A program made the position numbers and the translations under genes. Under the pieces are notes generated by a model. It made no database searches. It was not told the DNA's origin and saw only the letters and a list, made by a program, of their open reading frames with translations. From assembly GCA_947597925.1 (NCBI GenBank), contig CANQFA010000002.1, positions 1-64,000 on the forward strand: a stretch of DNA of 64,000 nt, given 5' to 3'. Source of the DNA: an uncultured Clostridia bacterium. Its GTDB lineage: Bacteria > Bacillota > Clostridia > Christensenellales > Borkfalkiaceae. Numbering within the stretch: the stretch's first letter is position 1; every line of letters starts with the position of its first letter. Shown piece by piece: positions 27,026 through 35,060 of the stretch.

Positions 27026-28714
27026 ATGGAAGTTTGGGATATCGTTAAGATCGTCATGCAGATCCTCGGCGGTATGGGCACATTCCTCGTGGGAATGAAG
27101 ATCCTCTCCGAGAACATGACGCGTCTGGCGCACGGAAAGCTCGAAAAGATGCTCAACAGGACCGCCAAGAGCCGCTTTGCCGGCGTCGGCATCGGTACCT
27201 TGATGACCATTCTCGGGCAGAGTTCGGCGTTTACCACGGTCATGGTAGTCGGTCTCGTCAATGCGGGCATCATGACCCTCTTTCAGGCGACGGCCATCAT
27301 CATGGGCGCCAACATCGGCACCACCCTCAATGCTTGGGTCATCGCCCTCGCGGGGTCGGATATCACCGCGCTCTTCCTTGCGCTTGCCGCCGTCGGCGTG
27401 TTCATCACGATGTTCGGCAAAAAGGAGCGGACGAAGACGGTCGGAAATGTCATCGCGGCATTCGGTCTCATCTTCGTGGGTCTCAAGATGATGTCGGGCG
27501 CGCTCACCTTCGAGGCGGGCTCGGAGGCATTTGAAACCGTAAAGGAATTGCTCTCCGTCGTACAGAATCCCTTCCTCCTCCTTCTCATCGGCGTCCTCAT
27601 TACGGCGCTCGTGCAGTCCTCTACGGCGGTCAATGCCATCATCATCACCATGGCCTCCCTCGGGATCGTCATCGGTGGGGGAGGGAATGCCCCGCTCTAT
27701 ATCATCATCGGCTCCAATATCGGCACCTGCGTCACCGCACTCATCTCCTCGCTCGGCGCCGGGCCCAATGCAAAGCGCGCCGCCGTCATCCACTTCCTCT
27801 TTAACTTCTTCGGCGCCATCATCTTTATGATCGTCCTCGTCTGCTGGACAGGCTTTGCCGACACCGTGCTCGCGGGCATCATCCCCTCGGACATCACCGT
27901 GTTCGGCAAGGTAGGCCTCGGACCCACCCTGCAGATCGCCATCTTCCACACCCTCTTCAATGTCGTCAACACCCTCCTCTTCCTGCCCTTTATCAAGGGG
28001 TTCGTGTGGATCGCGGAGCACCTCGTGCCTGCGGGGAAGGGCAAGGCAGAGCCCAAGAGCGACATCATCTTCGGCAACCTCGATGAGCGCCTCATGCGCA
28101 GCCCCTCCGTCGCCCTCGGCTACCTCTACCAGCAGTCGGGCAAGATGTTCTCCTACGCCATGGATGCCCTCGACACGGCCTTTCACGGCTTCCTCGCGAA
28201 GGACGAGGAGATCGCCGCCAAAGTGGCGGAGAGCAATGCAGAGCTCACGGAGGCAAATAAACTCGCCGTGTCCTATCTCGTGAAGATCTCGACCGCCTCC
28301 CTCGTGACGGAAGATGAAAATACCGTCTCCAAACTGCACTACGTCTTAAATGACATCATGCGTATCGGCGAACTTGCCGACAACGTGACCAAATACACGC
28401 GGCACTATGTAGAGGACGAGCTCATCTTCTCGGAGGAATTCCTCGAGATGATCGGGGCCATGTACGAGAAGATCAAGGCGCTCTATGTGCGCTCCCTCGC
28501 CGCCTTCCTCTATAAGGACCGCGACAGCCTCCGCGAAGTGGACAGCCTCGAGGACGAGATAGACAAGGACCGCCGCGTCCTCGTGGACAAGCACATCAAG
28601 CGGCTCAACGAGGGCAAGTGCCAGCCGCAGAACTCGAGCGTCTTCATCAACCTCGTCGGCAACCTCGAGCGTGCCGCAGACCACATCACCTATATCGCCC
28701 ATTCCATCGAATAA
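27026..28714 (+). CDS. Na+/phosphate cotransporter with PhoU-like domain
   Basis: 562 residues. N-terminal two-fold repeat of the NptA/PNaS family: 'GQSSAFTTVMVVGLVNAGIM...GANIGTTLNAW' and 'VQSSTAVNAIIITMASLGIV...GSNIGTCVTALI', with the QSS motifs that define the transport core; about eight or nine membrane helices to residue 340. Residues about 350-562 are a helical PhoU-like domain. It should take up inorganic phosphate with sodium across the cytoplasmic membrane. It is three bases before the GH51-like gene, implying cotranscription. Confidence 0.93.
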   Translation: MEVWDIVKIVMQILGGMGTFLVGMKILSENMTRLAHGKLEKMLNRTAKSRFAGVGIGTLMTILGQSSAFTTVMVVGLVNAGIMTLFQATAIIMGANIGTTLNAWVIALAGSDITALFLALAAVGVFITMFGKKERTKTVGNVIAAFGLIFVGLKMMSGALTFEAGSEAFETVKELLSVVQNPFLLLLIGVLITALVQSSTAVNAIIITMASLGIVIGGGGNAPLYIIIGSNIGTCVTALISSLGAGPNAKRAAVIHFLFNFFGAIIFMIVLVCWTGFADTVLAGIIPSDITVFGKVGLGPTLQIAIFHTLFNVVNTLLFLPFIKGFVWIAEHLVPAGKGKAEPKSDIIFGNLDERLMRSPSVALGYLYQQSGKMFSYAMDALDTAFHGFLAKDEEIAAKVAESNAELTEANKLAVSYLVKISTASLVTEDENTVSKLHYVLNDIMRIGELADNVTKYTRHYVEDELIFSEEFLEMIGAMYEKIKALYVRSLAAFLYKDRDSLREVDSLEDEIDKDRRVLVDKHIKRLNEGKCQPQNSSVFINLVGNLERAADHITYIAHSIE

Positions 28715-28717
28715 GTT

Positions 28718-30142
28718 ATGAAAATCTCCATCCATCACGACAAATTATCCGCACTTCTGCCGACGGGTCCGCTCGTCGATGCAGAGACCTTGGCGGGAGG
28801 ATTTTCCGCCGAACTCCTCGAGAACCGCAGCTTCGAGCGGGGCAAGACGGGTTGGGAGGGCTACCCCGCGGGGGCAGATGTCTCCCTCGCCGTCAAGACG
28901 GACCGCCCGCTCTTCTCCGAGACGCCCCGCTATCTCGCCCTGACGGCGGGAGAGGGGACGGGGGCGGTAAATCGCGCCTTCGGCGGCTTCTCCGTGAAGA
29001 GAAAGGAGGAGCTCCGCCTCTCCCTTTGGCTCCGCTCCTACGACTATAAGGGGAAGGTGCTCTGCGGCATCAAGGGCGAGGAGCTCTTTACCTTCAAAAA
29101 GTTCAAAGTCCGCGCCGACGGCAGGTGGCACCGCTATGCCTTCCGCCTGAAGCCAAAGGAGGATGCAGCGGGCGTTTCGTTCGTTTTTGTACTGCTCTCC
29201 TCGGGCATGGTACACCTCGATTGCCTCTCCATGGTCTCCGCAAATGCCGTCCTCGGCGCCTTTCGCCGCGACATGGCGAGCCTTCTCAAGGAGCTCTCGC
29301 CCGCCGCGATCCGCTTCCCCGACGAGGGGAAGAGCGCCCGCGCCTACCCGTGGAAGGAGTCGCTCGGCGAGCCCGGCCGCCGTCCTTCGCCCGTCGCGGA
29401 GAGCGGCGTGGGATTTTACGAATATTTCCGTCTCGCGGAGTATGCCGCCGCACTGCCCCTGCCCGTCCTCGCCGCCCGCGAGAGCGAAGAGGAACTCGTG
29501 CAGGACGCCCTCGACATCAAGGAATTCGCCGCAGGGGAGAGGGATACCGTGTGGGGAGGGCTGCGCGCCGAACTCGGCCATCCCGCACCCTTCAATCTGA
29601 GATATATCGGCGTTCCCGCCTCCCTTCCCGCAGACAAATTCCGCGCCGTCGAAAAGACGCTCTCTGCCGAGGGGCTCTCCCTCGTGCCCGTGGAGGGGGA
29701 TGCCGCGCCGCAGGGAGAGGGGTTTTCCGATGTCCTCGAGGAGACGGCAAGGGCCTTCGAAGAGGGCTCCTTCCGTCCCGTCCCGCTCTTCTCGGAGGGG
29801 AAAGGCGGCCTCGTGCATTTCGATGCGGACACCGCCGTTCCCACCGCCCGCTACCATGTACGCAAGCTGTGCAACCAATACGCGGGGGATTTCGCCCTCA
29901 TGGCAGACGGCGAGCTGCCCGTCTCCGTCTCGGAGCGCGACGGCTTCACCTATGTCAAGACGGTCAATCTCTCCGATGAGGAGGTGACGGCGGAGGCGGA
30001 GGCAGATTTCCCGCTCGGGGAGCTCAACCGCATCATCCTCATGACGGAGGATGCGCCCGTGCCCTACGATGTGGCGCCCGCCGCGCCGACAAGCGCCAAG
30101 CTCCCGCCCCGCAGCTTCGCCCTCCTCATCTTCCGCAAATGA
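28718..30142 (+). CDS. GH51 alpha-L-arabinofuranosidase-like protein lacking the catalytic acid/base motif
   Basis: 474 residues (family members are usually 500-650 or more). N-terminus 'AGGFSAELLENRSFE' (27-40) and 'HLDCLSMVSANAVLGAFRRDMASLLKELSPAAIRFP' (167-201) match the GH51 entry to the TIM barrel (AELIQNRSFE; W-D-x-VSL-P; LRKDLVELLKDLKPxFIRFPGG). 'LVQDALDIKEFAAGERDTVWGGLRAELGHPAPFNLRYIGV' (260-299) matches the strand that in GH51 runs into the catalytic Y-x-E-I-G-N-E; here it reads YIGVPASL, so the acid/base Glu is gone, and the middle of the barrel, including the nucleophile region, is missing. The C-terminal beta domain (TARYHVRKLCNQYAGDFAL) is retained. No signal peptide. Probably non-catalytic; may bind sugars or regulate. 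Cotranscribed with the Na/Pi transporter. Confidence 0.75.
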   Translation: MKISIHHDKLSALLPTGPLVDAETLAGGFSAELLENRSFERGKTGWEGYPAGADVSLAVKTDRPLFSETPRYLALTAGEGTGAVNRAFGGFSVKRKEELRLSLWLRSYDYKGKVLCGIKGEELFTFKKFKVRADGRWHRYAFRLKPKEDAAGVSFVFVLLSSGMVHLDCLSMVSANAVLGAFRRDMASLLKELSPAAIRFPDEGKSARAYPWKESLGEPGRRPSPVAESGVGFYEYFRLAEYAAALPLPVLAARESEEELVQDALDIKEFAAGERDTVWGGLRAELGHPAPFNLRYIGVPASLPADKFRAVEKTLSAEGLSLVPVEGDAAPQGEGFSDVLEETARAFEEGSFRPVPLFSEGKGGLVHFDADTAVPTARYHVRKLCNQYAGDFALMADGELPVSVSERDGFTYVKTVNLSDEEVTAEAEADFPLGELNRIILMTEDAPVPYDVAPAAPTSAKLPPRSFALLIFRK

Positions 30143-30148
30143 CAGTGG

Positions 30149-30171
30149 CTCCTCCTTCGGGAGGAGTTTTT
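30149..30171 (+). terminator. Rho-independent terminator
   Basis: CTCCTCC TTCG GGAGGAG stem-loop followed by TTTTTC, seven bases after the GH51-like stop. Confidence 0.9.
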
Positions 30172-30206
30172 CTTCGCGGAAATTTTCCTCCGCGCGCCCT
30201 TTTCGC

Positions 30207-30235
30207 TTTACAAAGGACATGAAAACTATTATAAT
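30207..30235 (+). promoter_or_regulatory. Leaderless promoter of the RNA methyltransferase gene
   Basis: TTTACA (30207-30212), 17 bp, TATAAT (30230-30235), then six bases and ATG 30242. The expected +1 is the A of ATG. Confidence 0.85.
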
Positions 30236-30241
30236 AGTCCT

Positions 30242-31102
30242 ATGATCCGTTTGGCGAACGATTGGCGGGAATATGCCGTCTTGGCGACGGGCGGCGGCTA
30301 TAAGCTCGAGCGCTGGGGGGAGGTCGTCCTCCTCCGTCCCGATCCGCAGGTCATCTGGCCCGCGCAGCGCGATCTTTTTGCCTATCCCGGGCTCGATGCC
30401 GTCTATCACCGCAGCGAGAAGGGGGGAGGACACTGGGAATACAGGCGGCCCATCCCCGAGAGCTGGCACATCCGCTACCGCGACCTCACCTTTGTCGTGC
30501 GGCCCATGGGATTCAAGCACACGGGGCTCTTTCCCGAGCAGGCGGTCAACTGGGACCGCACGGCAGAGCTCGTGAGAAATGCGGGAAGACCCGTCAAGGT
30601 GCTCAACCTCTTCGCCTATACGGGGGGAGCCACCGTGGCGCTTGCAAAGGCGGGCGCCGAAGTCGTGCATGTAGACGCCGCCAAGGGCATGGTGGAGCGC
30701 GCGGGGGAAAATGCCCGCCTCTCCGGCATCGCGAACGGTATCCGCTACATCGTGGACGACTGCGTGAAGTTCGTCCGCCGTGAACTCCGCCGCGGCAACC
30801 GCTACGACGCCGTGGTCATGGACCCGCCCTCCTACGGCAGGGGCCCGGGCGGGGAGATGTGGAAGCTCGAAGATGCCCTCTTCCCCCTCGTCACGGAGTG
30901 CGCCGAACTCCTCACGGACAATGCGCTCTTCTTCCTCATCAACAGCTACACGACGGGATTGCAGCCCGCCGTCCTTGCAAATATCCTGACCCTTGCCCTG
31001 AAGGGGCGGAAGGGGTCTGTCGACGCCTACGAGGTGGGCCTGCCCACCGAAGAGGGGATCGCGCTGCCCTGCGGCGCGGGAGGGATCTTCATCCATGCCT
31101 GA
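30242..31102 (+). CDS. Class I SAM-dependent RNA methyltransferase (RlmI/RlmK-like)
   Basis: 286 residues. N-terminal beta region ('YKLERWGEVVLLRPDPQVIWP') then methyltransferase: SAM loop 'VLNLFAYTGGATVALAKAGAEVVHVDAAKGMVERAGENARLSG', and catalytic/target motif 'VVMDPPSYGRGPGGEMWKLED', as in RlmI-type 23S rRNA m5C or related methyltransferases. The PUA domain of RlmI is not evident. The start is fixed by the -10 box six bases upstream. The stop overlaps the pseudouridine synthase start, so two RNA-modifying enzymes are made from one leaderless mRNA. Confidence 0.88.
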   Translation: MIRLANDWREYAVLATGGGYKLERWGEVVLLRPDPQVIWPAQRDLFAYPGLDAVYHRSEKGGGHWEYRRPIPESWHIRYRDLTFVVRPMGFKHTGLFPEQAVNWDRTAELVRNAGRPVKVLNLFAYTGGATVALAKAGAEVVHVDAAKGMVERAGENARLSGIANGIRYIVDDCVKFVRRELRRGNRYDAVVMDPPSYGRGPGGEMWKLEDALFPLVTECAELLTDNALFFLINSYTTGLQPAVLANILTLALKGRKGSVDAYEVGLPTEEGIALPCGAGGIFIHA

Positions 31103-31799
31103 CAACGTACCCGCCATTCTCTATGAAGACAACCACCTGCTCGTCGTCATGAAGGAGCAGAACCTCGCCTGCTGTCCCGATGAGTCGGGAGATGAAAATC
31201 TCCTCGACCTCCTGAAGGACTATCTCCGCGTGCGCTACGAGAAGAAGGGAAATGTCTACCTCGGCCTCGTGCACCGCCTCGACCGCCCCACGGGCGGCGT
31301 GATGGTCTTCGCCAAGACGAGCAAGGCGGCGGCAAGGCTCACGGCGCAGATGAAGGCGGGGGACTTCTCCAAGCGCTATCTCGCCGTCCTGTGCGGCATC
31401 CCGCAGAAGAGAGAGGGGCGGCTGGAAAATTATCTCAAGAAGAACACGGTCAATAACACCGTCTATCTCTCCACCCCGGGCACCGACGGGTCCAAGCTCG
31501 CCGTGCTCGACTACTATGTCCGCGAGGAGAAGGGCAGCTATGCGCTCACCGACATCCTCCTCCATACGGGCAGGAGCCACCAGATCCGCGTGCAGACGGC
31601 GGGCATCGGCTGTCCCGTCTTCGGCGACATGAAGTACGGCGGCGAAAAGGCACAGAAGGGCAAGCTCGCCCTGTGGGCCTATTCCCTCTCCTTTACCCAT
31701 CCCGTGCTCAAGGAGCGCATGCGCTTCATGGCGGAGCCCCCCGCGGGCGAGGTCCCGTGGAAGGCCTTCGACATCTCCGCTGCCGTCAAGGCGGAGTAA
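31095..31799 (+). CDS. RluA-family pseudouridine synthase
   Basis: 234 residues without an S4 domain. Family motifs: 'ILYEDNHLLVVMKEQNL', catalytic Asp in 'GLVHRLDRPTGGVMVFAKT', 'KRYLAVLCG', 'ILLHTGRSHQIRVQTAGIGCPVFGDMKYG'. It isomerises uridine in rRNA or tRNA; the exact site cannot be called. The gene starts within the last codons of the methyltransferase gene (8-nt overlap). The short S4-less form is common in Firmicutes. Confidence 0.93.
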   Translation: MPDNVPAILYEDNHLLVVMKEQNLACCPDESGDENLLDLLKDYLRVRYEKKGNVYLGLVHRLDRPTGGVMVFAKTSKAAARLTAQMKAGDFSKRYLAVLCGIPQKREGRLENYLKKNTVNNTVYLSTPGTDGSKLAVLDYYVREEKGSYALTDILLHTGRSHQIRVQTAGIGCPVFGDMKYGGEKAQKGKLALWAYSLSFTHPVLKERMRFMAEPPAGEVPWKAFDISAAVKAE

Positions 31800-31857
31800 G
31801 TTTTTCGCGAAAAACGCGGGAATTTCGGAATTTCTCGCCGAAATCGGGCGGTATCGC

Positions 31858-31886
31858 TTGACGACTGCGAAAAATTCGTGTAGAAT
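31858..31886 (+). promoter_or_regulatory. Promoter of the surface protein gene at 31940
   Basis: TTGACG (31858-31863), 17 bp, TAGAAT (31881-31886); GGAG at 31929 serves ATG 31940. A 16-bp perfect palindrome GTTTTTCGCGAAAAAC at 31800-31815 lies directly after the previous stop. Confidence 0.8.
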
Positions 31887-31939
31887 ATATTAGATAGTCG
31901 TAAAATATCGCGGGCACTGCGCCCGCATGGAGTAACACC

Positions 31940-34441
31940 ATGAGCAAAACAAGACTTCGTTTGATCACGATCGCAACGCTCGCGGGACTTATGATCCTGT
32001 CCCTGTGCCTTGCGATCGCCGCCCTGCCTTTTGCGCGGAATTTTGCCGGTGCGGTGACCTATTCGCCCGACAGCATCTTTTCCGCGGGCTCCGACGGAGG
32101 GGTGGAGGCTTCGTCCGCAGAGGGCGAGGGTCCCGCCTATCTTCGTCTCACCTTCGCGGACAATGCGAGCGGAAAGGCCGAGAACTTCTACCGCCGCAAC
32201 CTCGCTCTCAAGTGGTTCGAGGCGGCCGAGGCGCCCGCAGACCCCTCTTCGGAGGAAGTCCTTCGCGCCAACCCCGGCAAGGCGGTCTACTTCTCCATGA
32301 CCTTTGCCTTCGAGGACCTCTCCTTCTCCTCCTTCGAGATGCTCTTCACGAGCGCCGAAGAGAGCGTCACTAAAGAGGGTACCTCGACCAACGCGCTCTA
32401 CTTCACCTACGACGGCGCCCTCAACGTGCGGGTGCTCGACTCCTCCTTTGACCGCGAAGAGGACAAGGAGTCCGATGTCGCCGTCGGCGCCGAGATCGCC
32501 TATACGGCGGGCACCGACCTCACCCTGACCTTCGGCGAAGGGGAGCAGGCGGGCGAGTTCTCCGTCGCCCTCCATGTCGGCGAAGCGGTCTATGCCCTCG
32601 CGCCCTTCACCAATATCGGCGGCAACTACATCGAGTACCGCTCGGCCTCCGCGACGACGCCGCAGACGCCCATCACCTTCACCGCGAAGTTCGCTCAGTC
32701 GGATACGACGGACAAGAAGGCCTCCGTGCTCGTCAAGTCGCTCAACGGGCAGTCTCTCGAACTGAAAGACGGCAAGGTGGAGGATACCGCCTATCCCGTG
32801 CTCGTGCTCGACAAGGAGATCTACGGTTTCCGCCTCGGGCGCAGATTCAGCCTCTCCTATACCGTCGTCGACGTGTGCGACGATACGCCCTCCACGCCCA
32901 CCCGTCAGTACTACATGCTGAAGACGGAAGAGGTGGACGGCAAGACCATCTGGCACAAGCCCACCGATTCGGACTACAAGAGCATCAACAATAATAATTT
33001 CCTCATGCCCACGAGCGAAGACGAGGAAGTCGCCTTTGTCTCCCTCCGCTTCGGCCTCCGCGACGACACCCATACCACCGATCAAAAGGTCTATCTCACG
33101 TGGTATGCCGCCGACGTCACGCGGGAAGATGAGCCCGTCGTCGAGAAGAAGGGAGATGCCGACTACACCGCGGCGACCTCTTACCGCTGCAATGTCTGCG
33201 GGACGGAGATCACCGTCTCCGACTATGAGACGGCGCAGTCCGCAGAGAGCTACACCTGCAAGGGCAAGCTCGCCGACGGAACTGCCTGCACGGGCACCCT
33301 CGAGTCCTACGAGGCCGTGACGGGCAACTACTTCGACTATATCCGCGTCGACCTCTCCTCGGAGGGCCCCGCCTATCTCCACATCAATGCCCTTGCGGAG
33401 GACAAGATCAATGAGCGCACGGCAGATGCCGAAGAGGCCTTCAACGGCTATCAGCAGCTCGTGGATGCGGCCGCCGAAAAGGTGAGCGCGGGCGACGGGG
33501 CATACTTCTATCTGCCCACCCTCCGCAACCTCATCGCGAGCAAATATGCCGACTACCGCGACCTCTCCTTCAGCATCTTCTACTATAAGCCGGGCACCAC
33601 GGCAGGCGGCTCTGCCTCGAGTGCCACGTCGCTCAGCTACAATGCACTCCGCATCGAAGTGGACGAATGGGGCGAATATCGCTTCCGCGTCACGGCGCAG
33701 GAGAAGTCCTCGGGCAATGCCATGAAGTATTATGACGAAGACGGCAACCTCGTCTCTCTCACCTCCTCCAACGTGTGGGATATCGAGGAGATCCCCGAGT
33801 TCACCTTCTATATCGACTACGACGGTCCCTCCATCGAGGAGGCGGGTGAGCAGGACCGCGGCTACCGCGACCGCTCCTACACCGTCACCCGCTTCGACAT
33901 CATCGCCCTCGACGGCTATGAGTCGGAATACGAGCTCTATCGTCTCGACACCGAGGCCATCCCCGAGAACGAGCAGAGGACCTTTGAGTATAAGGACCTC
34001 GTAAACGATCTCGAGACTTGGACGGCCCGCTTCGAGGAGTGGGATGTCCTCCGCAAGATCAATGTGTACAATGCCGACGTGGCGGGCGACGACGATGAAC
34101 TCGAGCGCAACCCCGACAACGCCTACCACTGGGATCCCGACAGTTCGCTCTCCTTCACGCCTCAGGCTTCGGGATACTACTTCGTCAAGGTGACCGTAAA
34201 GGATGCCTACCTCGCAGGGACGACGGAGTCCGCCTATCAGGTCATCTCCATCGGCAACCCGACCGACGTCATCGAGGGTCGCAGCCCCTGGCTGGAGAAC
34301 AACCGCGTGTCCATCATCCTCTTCTCCATCGCGGGCGTGCTCCTCGTCGCACTCCTCGTCATCGCCGTGGCATTCCCCTCCGAGAAGAAGGTGGAAGAGG
34401 TCGACCTCGAGAAGCTGAAGGGCAAGAAACAGCGCAAATAA
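31940..34441 (+). CDS. Surface protein with signal peptide and C-terminal membrane anchor
   Basis: 833 residues. Signal sequence 'LITIATLAGLMILSLCLAIAALPFA' at the N-terminus; a single C-terminal membrane helix ('VSIILFSIAGVLLVALLVIAVAF') followed by a Lys-rich cytoplasmic tail (EKLKGKKQRK). The body is acidic, beta-rich and Tyr/Ser/Thr-rich, with repeated 'EGPAYLRL/EGPAYLHI' segments that indicate related modules. At about residues 415-455 a CNVCG ... CKGKLADGTAC element looks like a zinc-ribbon or disulfide knot, unusual outside the cell. No enzymatic domain recognised. Monocistronic between its own promoter and terminator. Confidence 0.8.
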   Translation: MSKTRLRLITIATLAGLMILSLCLAIAALPFARNFAGAVTYSPDSIFSAGSDGGVEASSAEGEGPAYLRLTFADNASGKAENFYRRNLALKWFEAAEAPADPSSEEVLRANPGKAVYFSMTFAFEDLSFSSFEMLFTSAEESVTKEGTSTNALYFTYDGALNVRVLDSSFDREEDKESDVAVGAEIAYTAGTDLTLTFGEGEQAGEFSVALHVGEAVYALAPFTNIGGNYIEYRSASATTPQTPITFTAKFAQSDTTDKKASVLVKSLNGQSLELKDGKVEDTAYPVLVLDKEIYGFRLGRRFSLSYTVVDVCDDTPSTPTRQYYMLKTEEVDGKTIWHKPTDSDYKSINNNNFLMPTSEDEEVAFVSLRFGLRDDTHTTDQKVYLTWYAADVTREDEPVVEKKGDADYTAATSYRCNVCGTEITVSDYETAQSAESYTCKGKLADGTACTGTLESYEAVTGNYFDYIRVDLSSEGPAYLHINALAEDKINERTADAEEAFNGYQQLVDAAAEKVSAGDGAYFYLPTLRNLIASKYADYRDLSFSIFYYKPGTTAGGSASSATSLSYNALRIEVDEWGEYRFRVTAQEKSSGNAMKYYDEDGNLVSLTSSNVWDIEEIPEFTFYIDYDGPSIEEAGEQDRGYRDRSYTVTRFDIIALDGYESEYELYRLDTEAIPENEQRTFEYKDLVNDLETWTARFEEWDVLRKINVYNADVAGDDDELERNPDNAYHWDPDSSLSFTPQASGYYFVKVTVKDAYLAGTTESAYQVISIGNPTDVIEGRSPWLENNRVSIILFSIAGVLLVALLVIAVAFPSEKKVEEVDLEKLKGKKQRK

Positions 34442-34454
34442 CTCTGTATGAAGA

Positions 34455-34481
34455 AGACGGTCCCGCGGGGCCGTCTTTTTT
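34455..34481 (+). terminator. Rho-independent terminator
   Basis: AGACGG, a self-complementary CCCGCGGG core, CCGTCT, then TTTTT. Confidence 0.88.
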
Positions 34482-34536
34482 CGCGCTCTCGCATAAGGCG
34501 CGCAAAGTTGCGCAAGATAGAGGCAGGAGGAACACT

Positions 34537-34779
34537 ATGGTCATTGCAAATCTCATTTCCTATATCCTCGTCCTGACGGGCGCGATCAACTGGGGGCTCT
34601 TCGGGATCTTCGGCTTCAATCTCGTCTCGGCGATCTTTCAGGGGCCGCGCGCGATCGGTGCGATCATCGTCTACTCGCTCATTGCACTCGCCGCGCTGTG
34701 GCTCATCATCTCGCCCATCCTCACAAACGGCGCCCTCAAGCTCATGGGCGGCCGCACCGTGCGCAGAGAAGAGGCCTGA
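34537..34779 (+). CDS. DUF378 small membrane protein
   Basis: 80 residues, two membrane helices. The family signature 'ISYILVLTGAINWGLFGIFGFNLV' and the second helix 'AIIVYSLIALAALWLIISPI' match DUF378. Function unknown in all bacteria. GCAGGAGG at about 34523 precedes ATG. Terminators on both sides make it a single-gene unit. Confidence 0.9.
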   Translation: MVIANLISYILVLTGAINWGLFGIFGFNLVSAIFQGPRAIGAIIVYSLIALAALWLIISPILTNGALKLMGGRTVRREEA

Positions 34780-34795
34780 ACGGAGGGAAAATAAG

Positions 34796-34836
34796 ATGCG
34801 GGACGGGCATATTTTGCCTTCGCCCCGCATTTTCTT
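34796..34836 (+). terminator. Terminator after DUF378
   Basis: ATGCGGGACG ... CGCCCCGCAT stem with one mismatch, inner GGCA/TGCC pairing, then TTTTCTT. It ends five bases before the FeoA start codon. Confidence 0.8.
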
Positions 34837-34841
34837 ATAGC

Positions 34842-35060
34842 GTGAAACTTTCCGATCTCGGGCGCGGAGAATGCGCCGAAGTCCTGTCCGTCTCGCCCGC
34901 CTTTGCGGCGCGCCTTGCCGCACTCGGCCTCGAGGCGGGAGGGGAGGTCTGTGTCCTCGCGGTCTCCTTTGCGCGGCGCACATTTTTGGTGCAGGCGGGC
35001 TCCGTGCGCCTCATCCTCGCCTCGGAAATAGTAGAAGGGGTGCAGATATGGAGGAGATGA
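34842..35060 (+). CDS. feoA: Ferrous iron transport protein A
   Basis: 72 residues from GTG 34842. SH3-like FeoA pattern: 'KLSDLGRGECAEVLSV...AARLAALGLEAGGEVCVLAVSF...TFLVQAGSVRLILASEIVEGVQI'. It is thought to support FeoB. The start codon lies five bases after the upstream terminator and has no Shine-Dalgarno, so the transcript may begin in the terminator region with almost no leader. The gene overlaps feoB by 13 nt. No ferric-uptake-regulator site was identified by eye. Confidence 0.85.
   Translation: MKLSDLGRGECAEVLSVSPAFAARLAALGLEAGGEVCVLAVSFARRTFLVQAGSVRLILASEIVEGVQIWRR

Noticed and set aside
31679..34129. An 816-codon minus-strand frame
   Set aside because: Antisense shadow of the 31.9-kb surface protein and the pseudouridine synthase.
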